DNA from: Ascidia mentula
Lineage: Eukaryota; Chordata; Ascidiacea; Phlebobranchia; Ascidiidae
Reading direction: 5' to 3'
NCBI GenBank assembly: GCA_947561715.1
Contig: OX387205.1
Location: forward strand, 7,445,001-7,509,000
Length of the DNA: 64,000 nt
This document shows positions 54,601-64,000 of this stretch, in pieces; within the stretch, counting starts at the first letter, position 1, and each line of letters begins with the position of its first letter. The translations under genes and the position numbers were made by a program. The notes under the pieces were generated by a model. The model saw nothing but the letters and a program-made list of their open reading frames with translations. It ran no database searches and was not told the DNA's origin.

Positions 54601-57600
54601 TAATGCAGACATACATGTGCCAACAGTTCTGCCTAATTTTACTGTAGAAACTACTTTCAAATAACACTATCTGTAATGATCTAAATCAGTGATTCTCAAC
54701 CTTAGCCAAATTTGAAACATCAAGTTGGTAAGGAGTCGCATATTAGCAAAATAAAACAAGAATACAGCACAATGCAATAAGCACAGGAACACTATATAAA
54801 CGTCAATGAGCAGTGTAACTAGAGCCACAAGAAAAAAAGTTGAGAACCACTGATCTAAATAATGAGAAACTATACCTTGTAAAATATTTGATTCCACTTT
54901 TTATTTACAACAAAAGTGTTTTAACAACCAAATGCCGTTTAAAGAATGACAGTTGAAATCCAAGCAGCTCAGATAAGAGTAAAACAAGAAATGTTGCAAG
55001 AAATTGAAGCTGCAAAAAAGGAAGCTGAACAACAAATTCTCCAACAAAAAAATTGTTATGAATCAGCAATAAATCAACTACAAAGCCAATTGGTACTCTT
55101 TACATATAAAACAAAAAAACATGTTTTAATGAGGCCAATTCATGTTTGAATAATAACAATGGCATCCAAACAGATATTTTTGGAATGCAATACATTTCAC
55201 ATTTTTATAATTTGCCTAGCCTGAATAAAAAAAAATTATTGAATATTAAGGTGATGGATGGAAATGCTCAGAAAGAGCTCGAGACTATTCGTGAACAGAA
55301 ACATATGTTGGAGAAGGAGGTGACTGTGGCCAGAAAAAATCGTGAAATAGAAGCAAAGATATTTGCCAATCAGGACAAAGTATTGTCAAAATTATTTTCA
55401 TGAATGTCTCTTCCTAAAAGAAACTCATTTCTAGAGTTCTTTACAATCAGAGCAAATTAAGACACAGGTTTTGGCAGATTTGGAAGCAGAACGCCAAAAG
55501 TTGTCCAAAGAAGTTGAAAGAATGCAACAAAAATCAAAATCAATCAACATCAATAACAAAGGTAATGTTAGAAAAATTATAACAACACAACAGTTTATTA
55601 TGTTTCTTGCAGGACCTTTGGGTATGCTTAAACCAGAAGAAAGTCCACTAAGGTTGTCTCTTCTCTTGAAAGAAGCTAATAATATAAGTAAAACATTTAA
55701 ACAAAATACAATATTCTCTCACCATGATGACAACAAACTACACATAGGAACAAGAATAAGGTGGACTTAGCTTTGGTTATGGTTATTTGATGTTATGTAA
55801 CATTCTCTAAGTATCCATGTTTAGAGTACAAAACACCAAACTTGGCATTTGGACATTGTGGCCATTGGACAAGTTTGAGGAAAAGCTTGAATGTATGCGT
55901 GAGGCATATGGGGAAGGTCAAGTTGATGAGGAAGAAATTACTTCAATATTTTATGACCCAAGTGATGACTGGCAAGAAGCATTTGTATCTTCACCATGCG
56001 ACACACCAACATCAAGGTGTTATTTGGTTTTTGTTATTTATTTCTTAAATTAAACTTTTCACCTTGACACCAGCTCAAGATCATGTCGATTGTCACGTCG
56101 CCTTTCCTCTCTTGTGCTAGCAAGGGCATCACCTGCTTTGCAAAAGTCATTGAGTAGACTTAATGAAGAGGAAACTAAACTGGAAAAACAAGGACCTGTT
56201 ACTATTTCTGCTCTTACCAACTTTTGTAAATTGTAATTAGTTTATTGGCATTTAATAAGAATCAAGCTAACAATCTATCATACTTTTTTTTCAAAGAAAA
56301 ATAGAATCTTGTTCACAATCACTCGAATCAGGAGATGAGTCACAAGTTGACAAAATGCTTTTAAATTTGGAGTTTCTGCACAACAAATTACAAACTATAT
56401 CCACTGGCTTGAACACAATGAATGGTATAAAATATTTTTAAATATAGCAAAAACACTACTGTTTATTAAACTATTTCTAGAGTTCCTTCAAAAACCAATG
56501 TTTTATGAAAGTGCAGTGGAACTAACAATACATATGGAGGTGATAGTTTCTATTGCTGGAGTAATAAAAAACCACTGTCTTAGTGTGAGTGACACCTCTC
56601 CTTCCATTCAACGACCACTTCGCCAACTTGATAAGGCATTGAAAAAACTTTCAGCTCATTTAATCAAACTGCTACATGTAAATATATTTTGACATAAATT
56701 TGAGCTGGTTTTTGAGAACTTGGCACTTGTAACAGGGCTGCCAAACAGGACTTGAATCTATTGCCCAAGACGCAGTTTCAAAGTCAATTCATCTTATTCC
56801 AAATATTTCAAAGTATATTGGAGCACTCTCTGTGGCAACTGGGTTATCTGTGTCTCTTTTTGAAGAAAACCAACATAAGGTGATTTAACAGTGTTTTCTA
56901 TTATTCCTAACAACTTTACCTCTGTATCCCAGTTCATGAGTGTTGCTTTTAAACTTTCAATTATATGTCCAGTGTACCAAAAGGTAGCCAAAAAAGGCAC
57001 CACATGAGTTCAACAATAGTAGTTTTTAAAAAAAACATATTTGCAGCTTGGCCATCGGATAAAACATGCATTTCTTCAAGGTGGTGACACATTTATGAAA
57101 AAAACCATTTCTGGTGCTGTTGACAAACTTGTTCAAGTTGCTTCTGATCAGGTAAAAGTAACCTATGCTAATTTAAAAGTGATTGGCACAAATATGTTGT
57201 TTTACAGACCTCGGTTCCACCAATGCTACAAAATGTGCAGGTTGCAGTTACTAATTTACTTAACCAATGTGTCAAGTTGCAGGTAAGTGTACATGTGGTG
57301 TTTCGATCTAAAATAGAGTTATGACAGAAAGTTAGTAACAGCAAATAGTGCAGTTTTTCAAGCTATGCTGCAAAAGAAGTAGATAGCTACAGGAAAAGTT
57401 TTAATGAAAACTTTCATGGTTAGGTTGAGGGTGAAACGCTTGCTGTGCAGGAAGTTTTAAACCAGGCTATGAATGTCAGCATGGTAATTTGTAAAGCAGT
57501 TATCTATTGGACTTATCACTTTTATCACATCAACAAAAAAGTTAATGTTTCTAAACAGAATGAAGTGAATGAATCATCTTTGTCCTTACAAGTGCTCAAT

Positions 57601-58374
57601 ATGCCACCAGAATACTATGCCAAGTATTTAGTTCAAATAAGAAAAGTTGTGGAAGAAGTTGGAAGTTTGGTCAGTGACATCTTGCTTCTAAAGCCTGAAG
57701 GTAGTTTATTTTGAAAATGTTTTAAAATAATTCAATAATATTTTATACAAACTTTTAGATTTTGATTTATCAACAACTGAAACAGATTTACGAATTCGTG
57801 TAGAAATGTTATGGCGCCCAATTTCTAGAATTTCTGAAACTTTTAAACAACACTTTGAACCAAACCCCATGGAGGTTATTAATGTCGAAACCAGCTACAA
57901 TTCCAACAATTCAAACAGTAAAGGCAGTGTTGAAATGGAAATTATTTGGAGGTTTGTTCAAAAACATGCTGTAGACAAATAGTTAAAATTTTTTAGAATG
58001 TTTAATTTATTTCAGGTTAATACATGCTATTAGTGATGCAGCTAAACAAGCTCATCTGGCAGTGAGAGAGATAATTTTGTTTGCTGATGATCCCCAGTTA
58101 AGGTAAATTACTGTTTTTGCAAAAAAAATGTAATCAACAAATCACCATAGATTATACTTTTATTAACAGCCATACAGGACCTCACAAAAAAGATGAAAAT
58201 AGTAACAAAGTTGGACATTCATCATCTCGTGTTTTGCCTACTAGTCCAACAATGTTGGAATATAAATCTTTATCTTCATCAACAGCAATTCAAGAAGCTG
58301 TTACCAAATGGCTTTCATTGGCTGATTATTCAACAACAAACTTTTCTTGTAGTAGTCGATCTGTCTATGTTTAA
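45655..58374 (+). CDS. KIF14: KIF14 mitotic kinesin-3 motor
   Basis: Plus-end microtubule motor of the central spindle and midbody, needed for cytokinesis with citron kinase and PRC1. 32 exons, 1510 aa (human 1648): 45655-46107, 47117-47186, 47343-47409, 49257-49384, 49539-49662, 50150-50237, 51929-52039, 52097-52149, 52233-52371, 52429-52545, 53024-53154, 53209-53381, 53457-53665, 53725-53837, 53893-54061, 54114-54262, 54945-55092, 55251-55379, 55435-55561, 55613-55760, 55825-56016, 56074-56232, 56297-56424, 56481-56677, 56736-56879, 57047-57151, 57208-57282, 57424-57483, 57559-57700, 57759-57951, 58016-58102, 58170-58374. The motor domain begins about residue 182: P-loop G-Q-T-G-S-G-K-S 272-279, switch I N-D-K-S-S-R-S-H 393-400, switch II D-L-A-G-S-E 432-437. 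The FHA domain (about 650-740) and coiled coils follow. The pre-motor region is about half the human length. Start ATG 45655 lies 10 nt after a 'gtttcag' acceptor. Confidence 0.95.
46332..46769. mobile_element. 438-bp element with 22-bp terminal repeats, KIF14 intron 1
   Basis: Ends 46332-46353 ('tactgtattttacggacca..') and 46748-46769 are inverted repeats with one mismatch, both with TA at the outer edge. The GC-rich motif 'gcgccttat' or its inverse recurs about six times in the interior. Resembles widespread animal non-autonomous DNA transposons with 'gtattttacggaccataaggcgca' type ends. No transposase. Confidence 0.75.
47449..48718. mobile_element. ~1.27-kb element with 'ggggtaattattggac' repeats, KIF14 intron 3
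   Basis: Outer ends are 'tatagtca' and its inverse 'tgactata', followed inward by a 'cgg(g)taa' match. The motif 'gg(gg)taattattggac' or its inverse occurs at least six times, clustered at both ends (47464-47510, 47810-47860, 48485-48545). The element sits between two near-copies of 'tatgcttatatttaatga' (47411 and 48717), which could be an unusually long duplication. No transposase ORF. Confidence 0.55.
50540..51058 (+). pseudogene. Decayed transposase remnant in KIF14 intron 6
   Basis: Two open stretches look protein-like. 50707-50892 contains [10 protein letters not shown], resembling the second helix-turn-helix of Tc1/mariner-type transposases. About 50920-51058 ends [11 protein letters not shown], similar to transposase C termini. 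The preceding segment (from 50540) has K-E-F-Q-E-K-like sequence broken by frameshifts. No DDE core is visible. An unrelated nested gene cannot be excluded. Confidence 0.35.
54445..54558 (+). pseudogene. Ghost copy of KIF14 exon 30 within intron 16
   Basis: 114 bp aligning without gaps to 57746-57859, covering the acceptor 'cttttag' and most of exon 30, with about 14 differences by eye (~88% identity). The copy has a TGA in the exon frame (after M-S-W) and no matching donor, so it cannot substitute for the real exon. It lies between two local direct repeats (about 54364-54420 and 54571-54625). Confidence 0.85.
54687..54852. mobile_element. 166-bp hAT-type miniature element with 8-bp target duplication
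   Basis: Starts 'cagtgattctcaacc' and ends 'gttgagaaccactg', the classic short hAT termini. It is flanked by identical 8-bp copies 'atctaaat' (54679-54686 and 54853-54860), the duplication size expected for hAT insertion. Lies in KIF14 intron 16, next to the ghost exon. Confidence 0.88.
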
Positions 58375-59671
58375 ATTGTGTTTTTCTGATGTTTTGTAAA
58401 AATTGCTTAAAATATTATTTCAAACGATTTTTGTGACGGACATTAACATACATTGTCATAAATCAGCCTTAACTTTATTCATGGGTCGAGAGGATTTCAA
58501 AGCTCTTTGAAAAACCTTGACCTTTCCAACGATACCAAAGTTGTCTTTTGATTCGTGGAAACTATCTGTTTGCCAGTCGAATGATAATCAAAATCAGTCT
58601 TTTACTAAAACATTTGCCCCAATCGACTGAAAAGACAATTCTCTATTGCAAAGCTTACACAAAAACCTTTCCAACGATACCAAACTTAATTGTCTTAATT
58701 AATTCGTGGGGTCCAAATGTTTACCGGCCGAATATTAATCACAACCACAACGAAAAGTAACAGTTTTTCGCTTAAAATTTTTTTTCTTGGTGCCACGGGA
58801 AAGATAATTCTACCACCATTGCAAAGCTTACACAAAAATTATTCCAACGAAACTAACAAAAAAAAGTAGTTAGCATTGGCCTCAAAACCAAGGGATATCT
58901 TCAATTACGGTGGATTCAGGCAAACTGGTTGAAGATTATTTGCGTGATACCTTTCTTTACATTTGGAACACTCTGATAACAACTGTTTATTATCAGCCAA
59001 CCTGCAATTGTAATAGATGTTTATTGTTTCAATTTTAGGTTTTCTATTTATCGTTACTTCATACGTTTAAAAAGGTGAATAAAATGTTTGCGCTAAAACC
59101 TTTTTTTCATTCTGGCTTTTTTGTAAACGGGACAATATTGTAATTCTTTCATCAAGTTTTCTAACCGTGCGTCTTTTAGGTAACACGATTTTGCTGTTGT
59201 GTCTTGGTATACTAGAACAGGTGATACAAAAACAGCGCTACGCCAAGGATTTTAAATCAACGTTAACCACACAACTATAAGTTTTAAATGTACACCGTAA
59301 TTTGCAATTAAAGTATCGCTTTGAAGTGCGTTGTTGCTGGTCCCATTTTAGATCGACAACCACAAAACTACGATACGAGTTGTACTGTTTTCATCCCATG
59401 TATTATAATATCAGGCCAGTCTTTACTTGTGCAACGTCTTTTGCGAACGGATCAAACGATAAACCTGAAATTGTTTTCAGACAGAGCAAATGTTTCAGAA
59501 TTTAAAAAGAGTTTACAGTTGCCCAAATTTCTTTTTGGTTTATGGTGTCGAAGGATCTTTGGGAACTGTGGAGTAAAGATGTTGATATAGCCTATAATTT
59601 TACGTTGGGGTAGGTATAAATATGATACACAAAATTTAATTTATAATGATGGTAGAATTGTCTTTTCTGTA
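58375..59671. other. KIF14 3' flank
   Basis: AT-rich. AATAAA at 59078-59083 is the first clear canonical signal seen after the stop, rather far for the 3' end. 58722-58790 is a dispersed sequence also found near 29308-29360. An open stretch at 59519-59609 is bordered by splice-like sites, but its phase does not join to the next candidate exon. No gene assigned. Confidence 0.4.
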
Positions 59672-60165
59672 TTTATGTGTATGTGTTTGGATGTCTGATG
59701 CAGGTTATAAATACTGCTCCGATTGATCTGGAAATGAGTGAGATTGTGCAGAAGGGGCGGTATGATAAACAGGTCACAAGTTTTATCGAATTCATTTATC
59801 ATCAACGCTATTACGTCACAAACAAAAGTTTGTGATTGTTTGAAAGAAGGTTGATAAGTGGGTAGTAGTTTGACTTTTTTGTATGTTTGTATTTGTACCT
59901 TCTTGTCTTTTGTGCCAAATTTTTTTTAGCGACGTCTTCTTCATGGTTACGTACGATTCCGCACTTGGCCCCGCTCTGTTTTTGTGTGTATGTGGTTGGA
60001 TGTCTGCAGGCTTTAAATACTGCTCCGATTGATCTGAAAATGTGTGCGATTGTGCAGAAGGGGCGGTATGATAAACAGGTCACAAGTTTTTGTGGAATCC
60101 ATCTATCACCAACGTTATAACGTCACAAACAAAAGTTTGTTATTGTTTAAAAGGAGGTTAATGAT
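59672..60165 (+). repeat. Direct duplication of ~190 bp
   Basis: Copies at about 59672-59858 and 59980-60165 are spaced about 305 bp apart and strongly similar. Each contains, after a 'cag', an open ~23-codon stretch (N-T-A-P-I-D-L-x-M then I-V-Q-K-G-R-Y-D-K-Q) ending at gtcac. This could be a duplicated exon of an unrecognised gene or part of a repeat. Confidence 0.6.
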
Positions 60166-60647
60166 GAGGTACAAACCTGTTGTAGATTTCCAAACCAAAA
60201 TCTATTAGTTCTTTTCGTTATTGTTGTGATTTCTATGTTTGGCGCAACACTCATAACAAAGGCTGCGCAATAGCTGTGCGCGTGCAGACCGCTTGGTTAT
60301 GTTTGCTTGTTCTTGCGATTCCAGTTTTTGTCATGTATTTTAACAATAAGGATTCTATTTGAATAAGGATTCTACTTGAATAAGGCGTGGCTGGTGTTTA
60401 CGTCTGATAACTGTGTTTATGTCTGATAGCTGTGTGACATTTGGAAGTTTTGCCGGCATCTCATTGATGCAGCTTGTGAATGTGATTTCGCAACGGGCAG
60501 CCTGTGCCTGCTCATAGATCGGTAGCAAAACAGTTTGGTGAGTGTACTAGAATGTCTGTAAACCGTTTTTACAATTATGTTTCTTTTTTGTTCATAGAAA
60601 CCGTTCCTGTTCTGCGATGCGTTGATGCGGTACCTTCTAATACTACA

Positions 60648-61660
60648 GGTGCGCTAGGTGCGCTAGGTCCGCTAGGTCCGCTAGGTGCGCTAGGTCCGCT
60701 AGGTCCGCTAGGTCCGCTAGGTCCGCTAGGTCCGCTAGGTCCGCTAGGTCCTTCTAATACTACAGGTCCGCTAGGTACCTTCTAATGCTGCAGGTCCGCA
60801 GTATCCAACCTTCTAATACTACAGGTGCGCTAGGTCCCTTCTGTAATACTACAGGTCCGCTATGTACCTTCTAATGCTACAGTTTCGCAGTATCCAACTT
60901 TCTAATGTTACAGGTCCGCTAGGTACCTTTTAATGCTACAGGTCTGCTAGGTCCCTTCTAATACTACAGGTGCGCTAGGTCCCTTCTATAATACTACAGG
61001 TCCGCTACGTATCTTCTAATGCTACAGTTCCGCAGTATCCAACTTTCTAATACTACAGGTCCGCTAGGTCCGCTAGGTCCGCTAGGTCCGCTAGGTCCGC
61101 TAGGTCCGCTAGGTCCGCTAGGTCCGCTAGGTCCGCTAGGTCCGCTAGGTCCGCTAGGTCCGCTAGGTCCGCTAGGTCCGCTAGGTCCGCTAGGTCCGCT
61201 AGGTCCGCTAGGTCCGCTAGGTCCGCTAGGTCCGCTAGGTCCGCTAGGTCCGCTAGGTCCGCTAGGTCCGCTAGGTCCGCTAGGTCCGCTAGGTCCGCTA
61301 GGTCCGCTAGGTCCGCTAGGTCCGCTAGGTCCGCTAGGTCCGCTAGGTACCTTCTAATGCTACAGGTCTGCAGTATCCAACCTTCTAATACTACAGGTGC
61401 GCTAGGTCCCTTGTAATACTACAGGTCCGCTAGGTACCTTCTAATGCTACAGGTCCGCAGTATTATGGTCCCTTGTAATACTACAGGTCCGCTAGATACC
61501 TTCTAATGCTACAGGTCCGCAGTATCCAACCTTCTGATACTACAGGTGCGCTAGGTCCCTTCTAATGCTACAGGTCCACTGGGTACCTTATAAAATGCTA
61601 CAGGTCCGCAGTATCTAACCTTCTAATACTACAGGTGCTCTAGGTATCTGGTAATGCTGC
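60648..61660. repeat. 9-bp minisatellite ggtccgcta with higher-order structure
   Basis: 11 units at 60648-60746 (some ggtgcgcta) and a perfect block of 32 units at 61058-61345. Between and after them run ~27-bp modules ('taccttctaatgctacag' plus ggtccgcta or ggtccgcag), arranged in larger units of roughly 90 bp up to about 61660. Because 9 is a multiple of three, one plus frame reads Gly-Pro-Leu repeatedly; no splice or start context supports a protein. Confidence 0.92.
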
Positions 61661-61731
61661 AGGTTCGTTAAAAATTATTTATTTACAACTTATTTACAAG
61701 TTAAATTGGAAAACACGAAGAGTGTTAACTT

Positions 61732-63687
61732 TTATCCTTCTTGGTCTTTGCTTCCTGAGCTTTTATTTGCCCTCATTCGTGTTTTTTGATTTTTCTTCTT
61801 CCCTGCTGTTGCAGGGGGAGCCTTTGTCAGCAATCTGCTGTTAGCCGCAATTCCTCTGTCTGGTTTTCTTTTCAAACAGTACGCTTGAAAGTTATTGAAA
61901 TGTTTCAACTTTTGATCTGTGGACATTTGACTCCATTGTTGCACAGACAGTTGGAAGGAGGTGTACCCCTCACTCAAGCAAAAGGGTCCTGTTTTAATAA
62001 ACGCCTTTTTGACATCAACATATTGACTCTTCACAATGCCGAATAGCAAGTCAATCAGTTGTGGTAGCTTGTTTTGCTTCCATTGGGCTTTAACTTTTAT
62101 TACGTGGTTCATGCATTCCACGTTGTTGTTTGTCCACAAACCGCCAACATCTTTTTTCATATTCCAAACACGTTGTTTGAGTGACGGAAGAAATCTGCTG
62201 TTCATATAGTTATGGATTAAAGGCCAATTTTTTGAGAATTCGATGAAAGCTTCCTCTTTTGTGGTATATGTTACTTCATCCTTTGCGTGTATTAATTCAA
62301 AATAAAATTTTTGCAACTGTTGTTTCAATTGAATAGAAAGGCCAGCATTGTCTTCCCAATATTTGATGAGGTTACTGTGTAAGTGGCGGCTGCAGAGCAC
62401 CTGTTTGCAGCCAGGAAATGCTTGCATGGCAGCTTTGTGTAACGCCTGCTCGTCGTCCGAACCAAATATTAGGTTTTCAAAACGGTTTCCCAGCTGCGAA
62501 CTTAAGTTGCAAAAAAACTCTATGTACGTGGAATAATCGGATCTGTTGTGTAAAAATATGGGTCCAATAAATACAGGGTTGTCTCCTGTCGCATTTCTCA
62601 AAACGCCTAAATTTTTGAACGTTGTTATTGTTGCATGAATCTTTCCGAGGTTAAAGGTTTTGTCAGCGCAAAACACGGTTTTTCCCATGAGACAAAATCT
62701 TTTCAAATCTTGCAACTGTTCTTCTAGGTATAAATGTACAGAAACTGGGACTTTTTTGCCGTGTACAACCCGTTGAACGAATTCGTGACTAATAGCCATA
62801 TTTATCACTTCTGTAATTTCATCAGCATAAGTTTGCGGCTGTGGGTTATTCATCTTTTTCTTATCATTAAACTTTTTTCTGTGCAATTGTTCCAAATCTC
62901 TTGGTCCGTTTGGGGGAGAATATTTCATCTGAAGCTTGTCGTAAAGCGTTTTAGCATTTTGGCCTTTGCTGAGCTCGTCGCCAACGTTTGCAAGAAGCTC
63001 AGGGTTGGTTCTCAAATATACGTTGTCTTGGATTTTGGCATTGCCGTGACATTTATGGCCAGGGTGACTACCTAAATATTCAACAAGAGCAAAGTTTTGT
63101 CGTGTTTCCGAAGATTTCATAATCCATGTTATTTTCCTTTTAAAACTATTGTCTGCTTTCAGTTTGGCGTAGTATGTTCCAACATGAGTCACATGTTTTT
63201 CTTCTGGTTGTGGTTCTAATCGAAGGTATGTGTTTTGTTTTGGAATCCTAGTGCAATAAGCACCGCGATGTAGACGAACTTCAACCAATTTATGATTCTT
63301 TGGGATGTAACATATTTTAGTATATTTGCACTTTTCCCATGCACCACAGTCGTCAAAAAACTTCTTTTGCATATTTGCCGCGGCTCTGTCCATATTTTTC
63401 TGATTGTTTACTATGAAATACCTGTTGTCTTTGTTTCCCTTCGGAATTTCCTCGAGACATGTTTTACATTTAGTTAAAATATTTATAATTTCCCTTGTCG
63501 GTAAAAAGTTGTCGAGACACAGATTGCCGAATTGGGGATCTGCACTAGGTTTAGGACCTCCTTCTTCTTCAATTACAGATATTTCGTTTGATGTTGGTTT
63601 AATGTTGGATATTTTTGTATGGGACGATTCAGGATTTATTTTTCCACTTTCAGATAGTTTGTTTGATTCCTCACTGTTGCTTGTTTT
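61732..63687 (-). mobile_element. Mutator-like (MULE) transposase ORF
   Basis: The frame is open from 63687 down to the TAG at 61732-61734; the first ATG is 63393 (553 codons). Counting from that ATG, the MULE DDE pattern is visible: D244 in C-A-D-K-T-F-N, D313 in G-S-D-D-E-Q-A-L, the C-x-R-H-L-H-S-N block (334-341), and E426 in T-N-N-N-V-E-C-M-N. The basic C-terminal tail is rich in K and R. The reading frame continues upstream through a single stop into the 63688-63999 segment. The catalytic residues are intact, so the core may be recent. Terminal inverted repeats were not found; the 3' side abuts the 9-bp minisatellite. Confidence 0.8.
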
Positions 63688-63999
63688 TTATTTTGCTTTA
63701 ATATCCGGCAAAGAGCACTTTATTATTGATGCTGTTTCATCTATCAACAAGTGGCTGCTCTTGTTGTGCGAGTTGTTTAAAAATGAAGAGTGGTTGTACA
63801 AAGAAGGAACTCGCGTTTGGCCTGTAATATCACTAAAACTGGTACATTCTTCTTCTTTTAGATAGTTTTCTATATTCATTGCACTTGTTGGAGTAGAATT
63901 TGAAATACAGCTATTTTTTCGGCATATGGCTACGAAATGGTTTGGTGTCCATGTTTTATGTGTTTGTAATCCAAGCCTTGTCCACATGATATTTATAGG
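63688..63999 (-). pseudogene. N-terminal part of the MULE ORF, THAP-like, cut by the window edge
   Basis: In the same frame as the transposase and separated from it only by TAA at 63688-63690. It contains W-T-R-L then T-W-T-P-N-H-F-V-A-I-C, resembling the second half of a THAP zinc-finger, a DNA-binding module used by several animal transposases. The frame is open to 63999, so the start is outside the window. If the TAA is real the full-length protein is interrupted, unless an intron removes it. Confidence 0.4.
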
Positions 64000-64000
64000 T

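Noticed and set aside
61019-61357. Open frame encoding a Gly-Pro-Leu repeat, superficially collagen-like
   Set aside because: It is the 9-bp minisatellite read in the only stop-free plus frame; no splice sites, start context or non-repeat domain.
62734-63075. Plus-strand ORF of 113 codons
   Set aside because: Antisense shadow of the MULE transposase.

Overview
The window is animal nuclear DNA: AT-rich, with short GT-AG introns (many of 60-300 bp) and many inverted-repeat mobile elements. I rebuilt five protein-coding genes exon by exon. Every reading frame closes and each protein aligns along its length with a known animal family. The families, the compact introns, the AT-richness and the 3' splice sites lying just upstream of several start codons fit a tunicate, most likely a Ciona-like ascidian. 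The species is an inference.

Layout: (1) 910-22366, plus: DNAJC13/RME-8, 53 coding exons, 2227 aa. (2) 23656-25409, minus: SPRING1 (C12orf49), 4 exons, 231 aa, convergent with DNAJC13. (3) 25410-31201: gene-poor stretch with a large foldback element holding ~57-bp repeats and smaller inverted repeats. (4) 31202-37615, plus: group IV cytosolic phospholipase A2, 21 exons. (5) 38320-41973, minus: PAX6, 10 coding exons with paired domain and homeodomain, convergent with the phospholipase. (6) 41974-45654: PAX6/KIF14 intergenic region with YY1-like sites and two inverted-repeat elements. (7) 45655-58374, plus: KIF14, 32 exons, 1510 aa, with transposon-filled introns and a decayed copy of one of its own exons. 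(8) 58375-64000: no host gene recognised; a ~190-bp direct duplication, a 9-bp minisatellite with a perfect 32-copy block, and on the minus strand a Mutator-like transposase ORF that runs off the window edge and has one in-frame stop.

The five host genes do not form an operon or a pathway. They are unrelated housekeeping and developmental genes: endosomal sorting, SREBP processing, arachidonate release, eye/CNS transcription and cytokinesis. The less ordinary content is two GC-AG introns (one splitting the PAX6 homeodomain), an in-frame retainable PAX6 intron, the KIF14 ghost exon, and a varied set of short inverted-repeat elements, two of which are packed with short CpG-rich motifs. All coordinates, identities and counts were made by hand from the sequence; no search was run.
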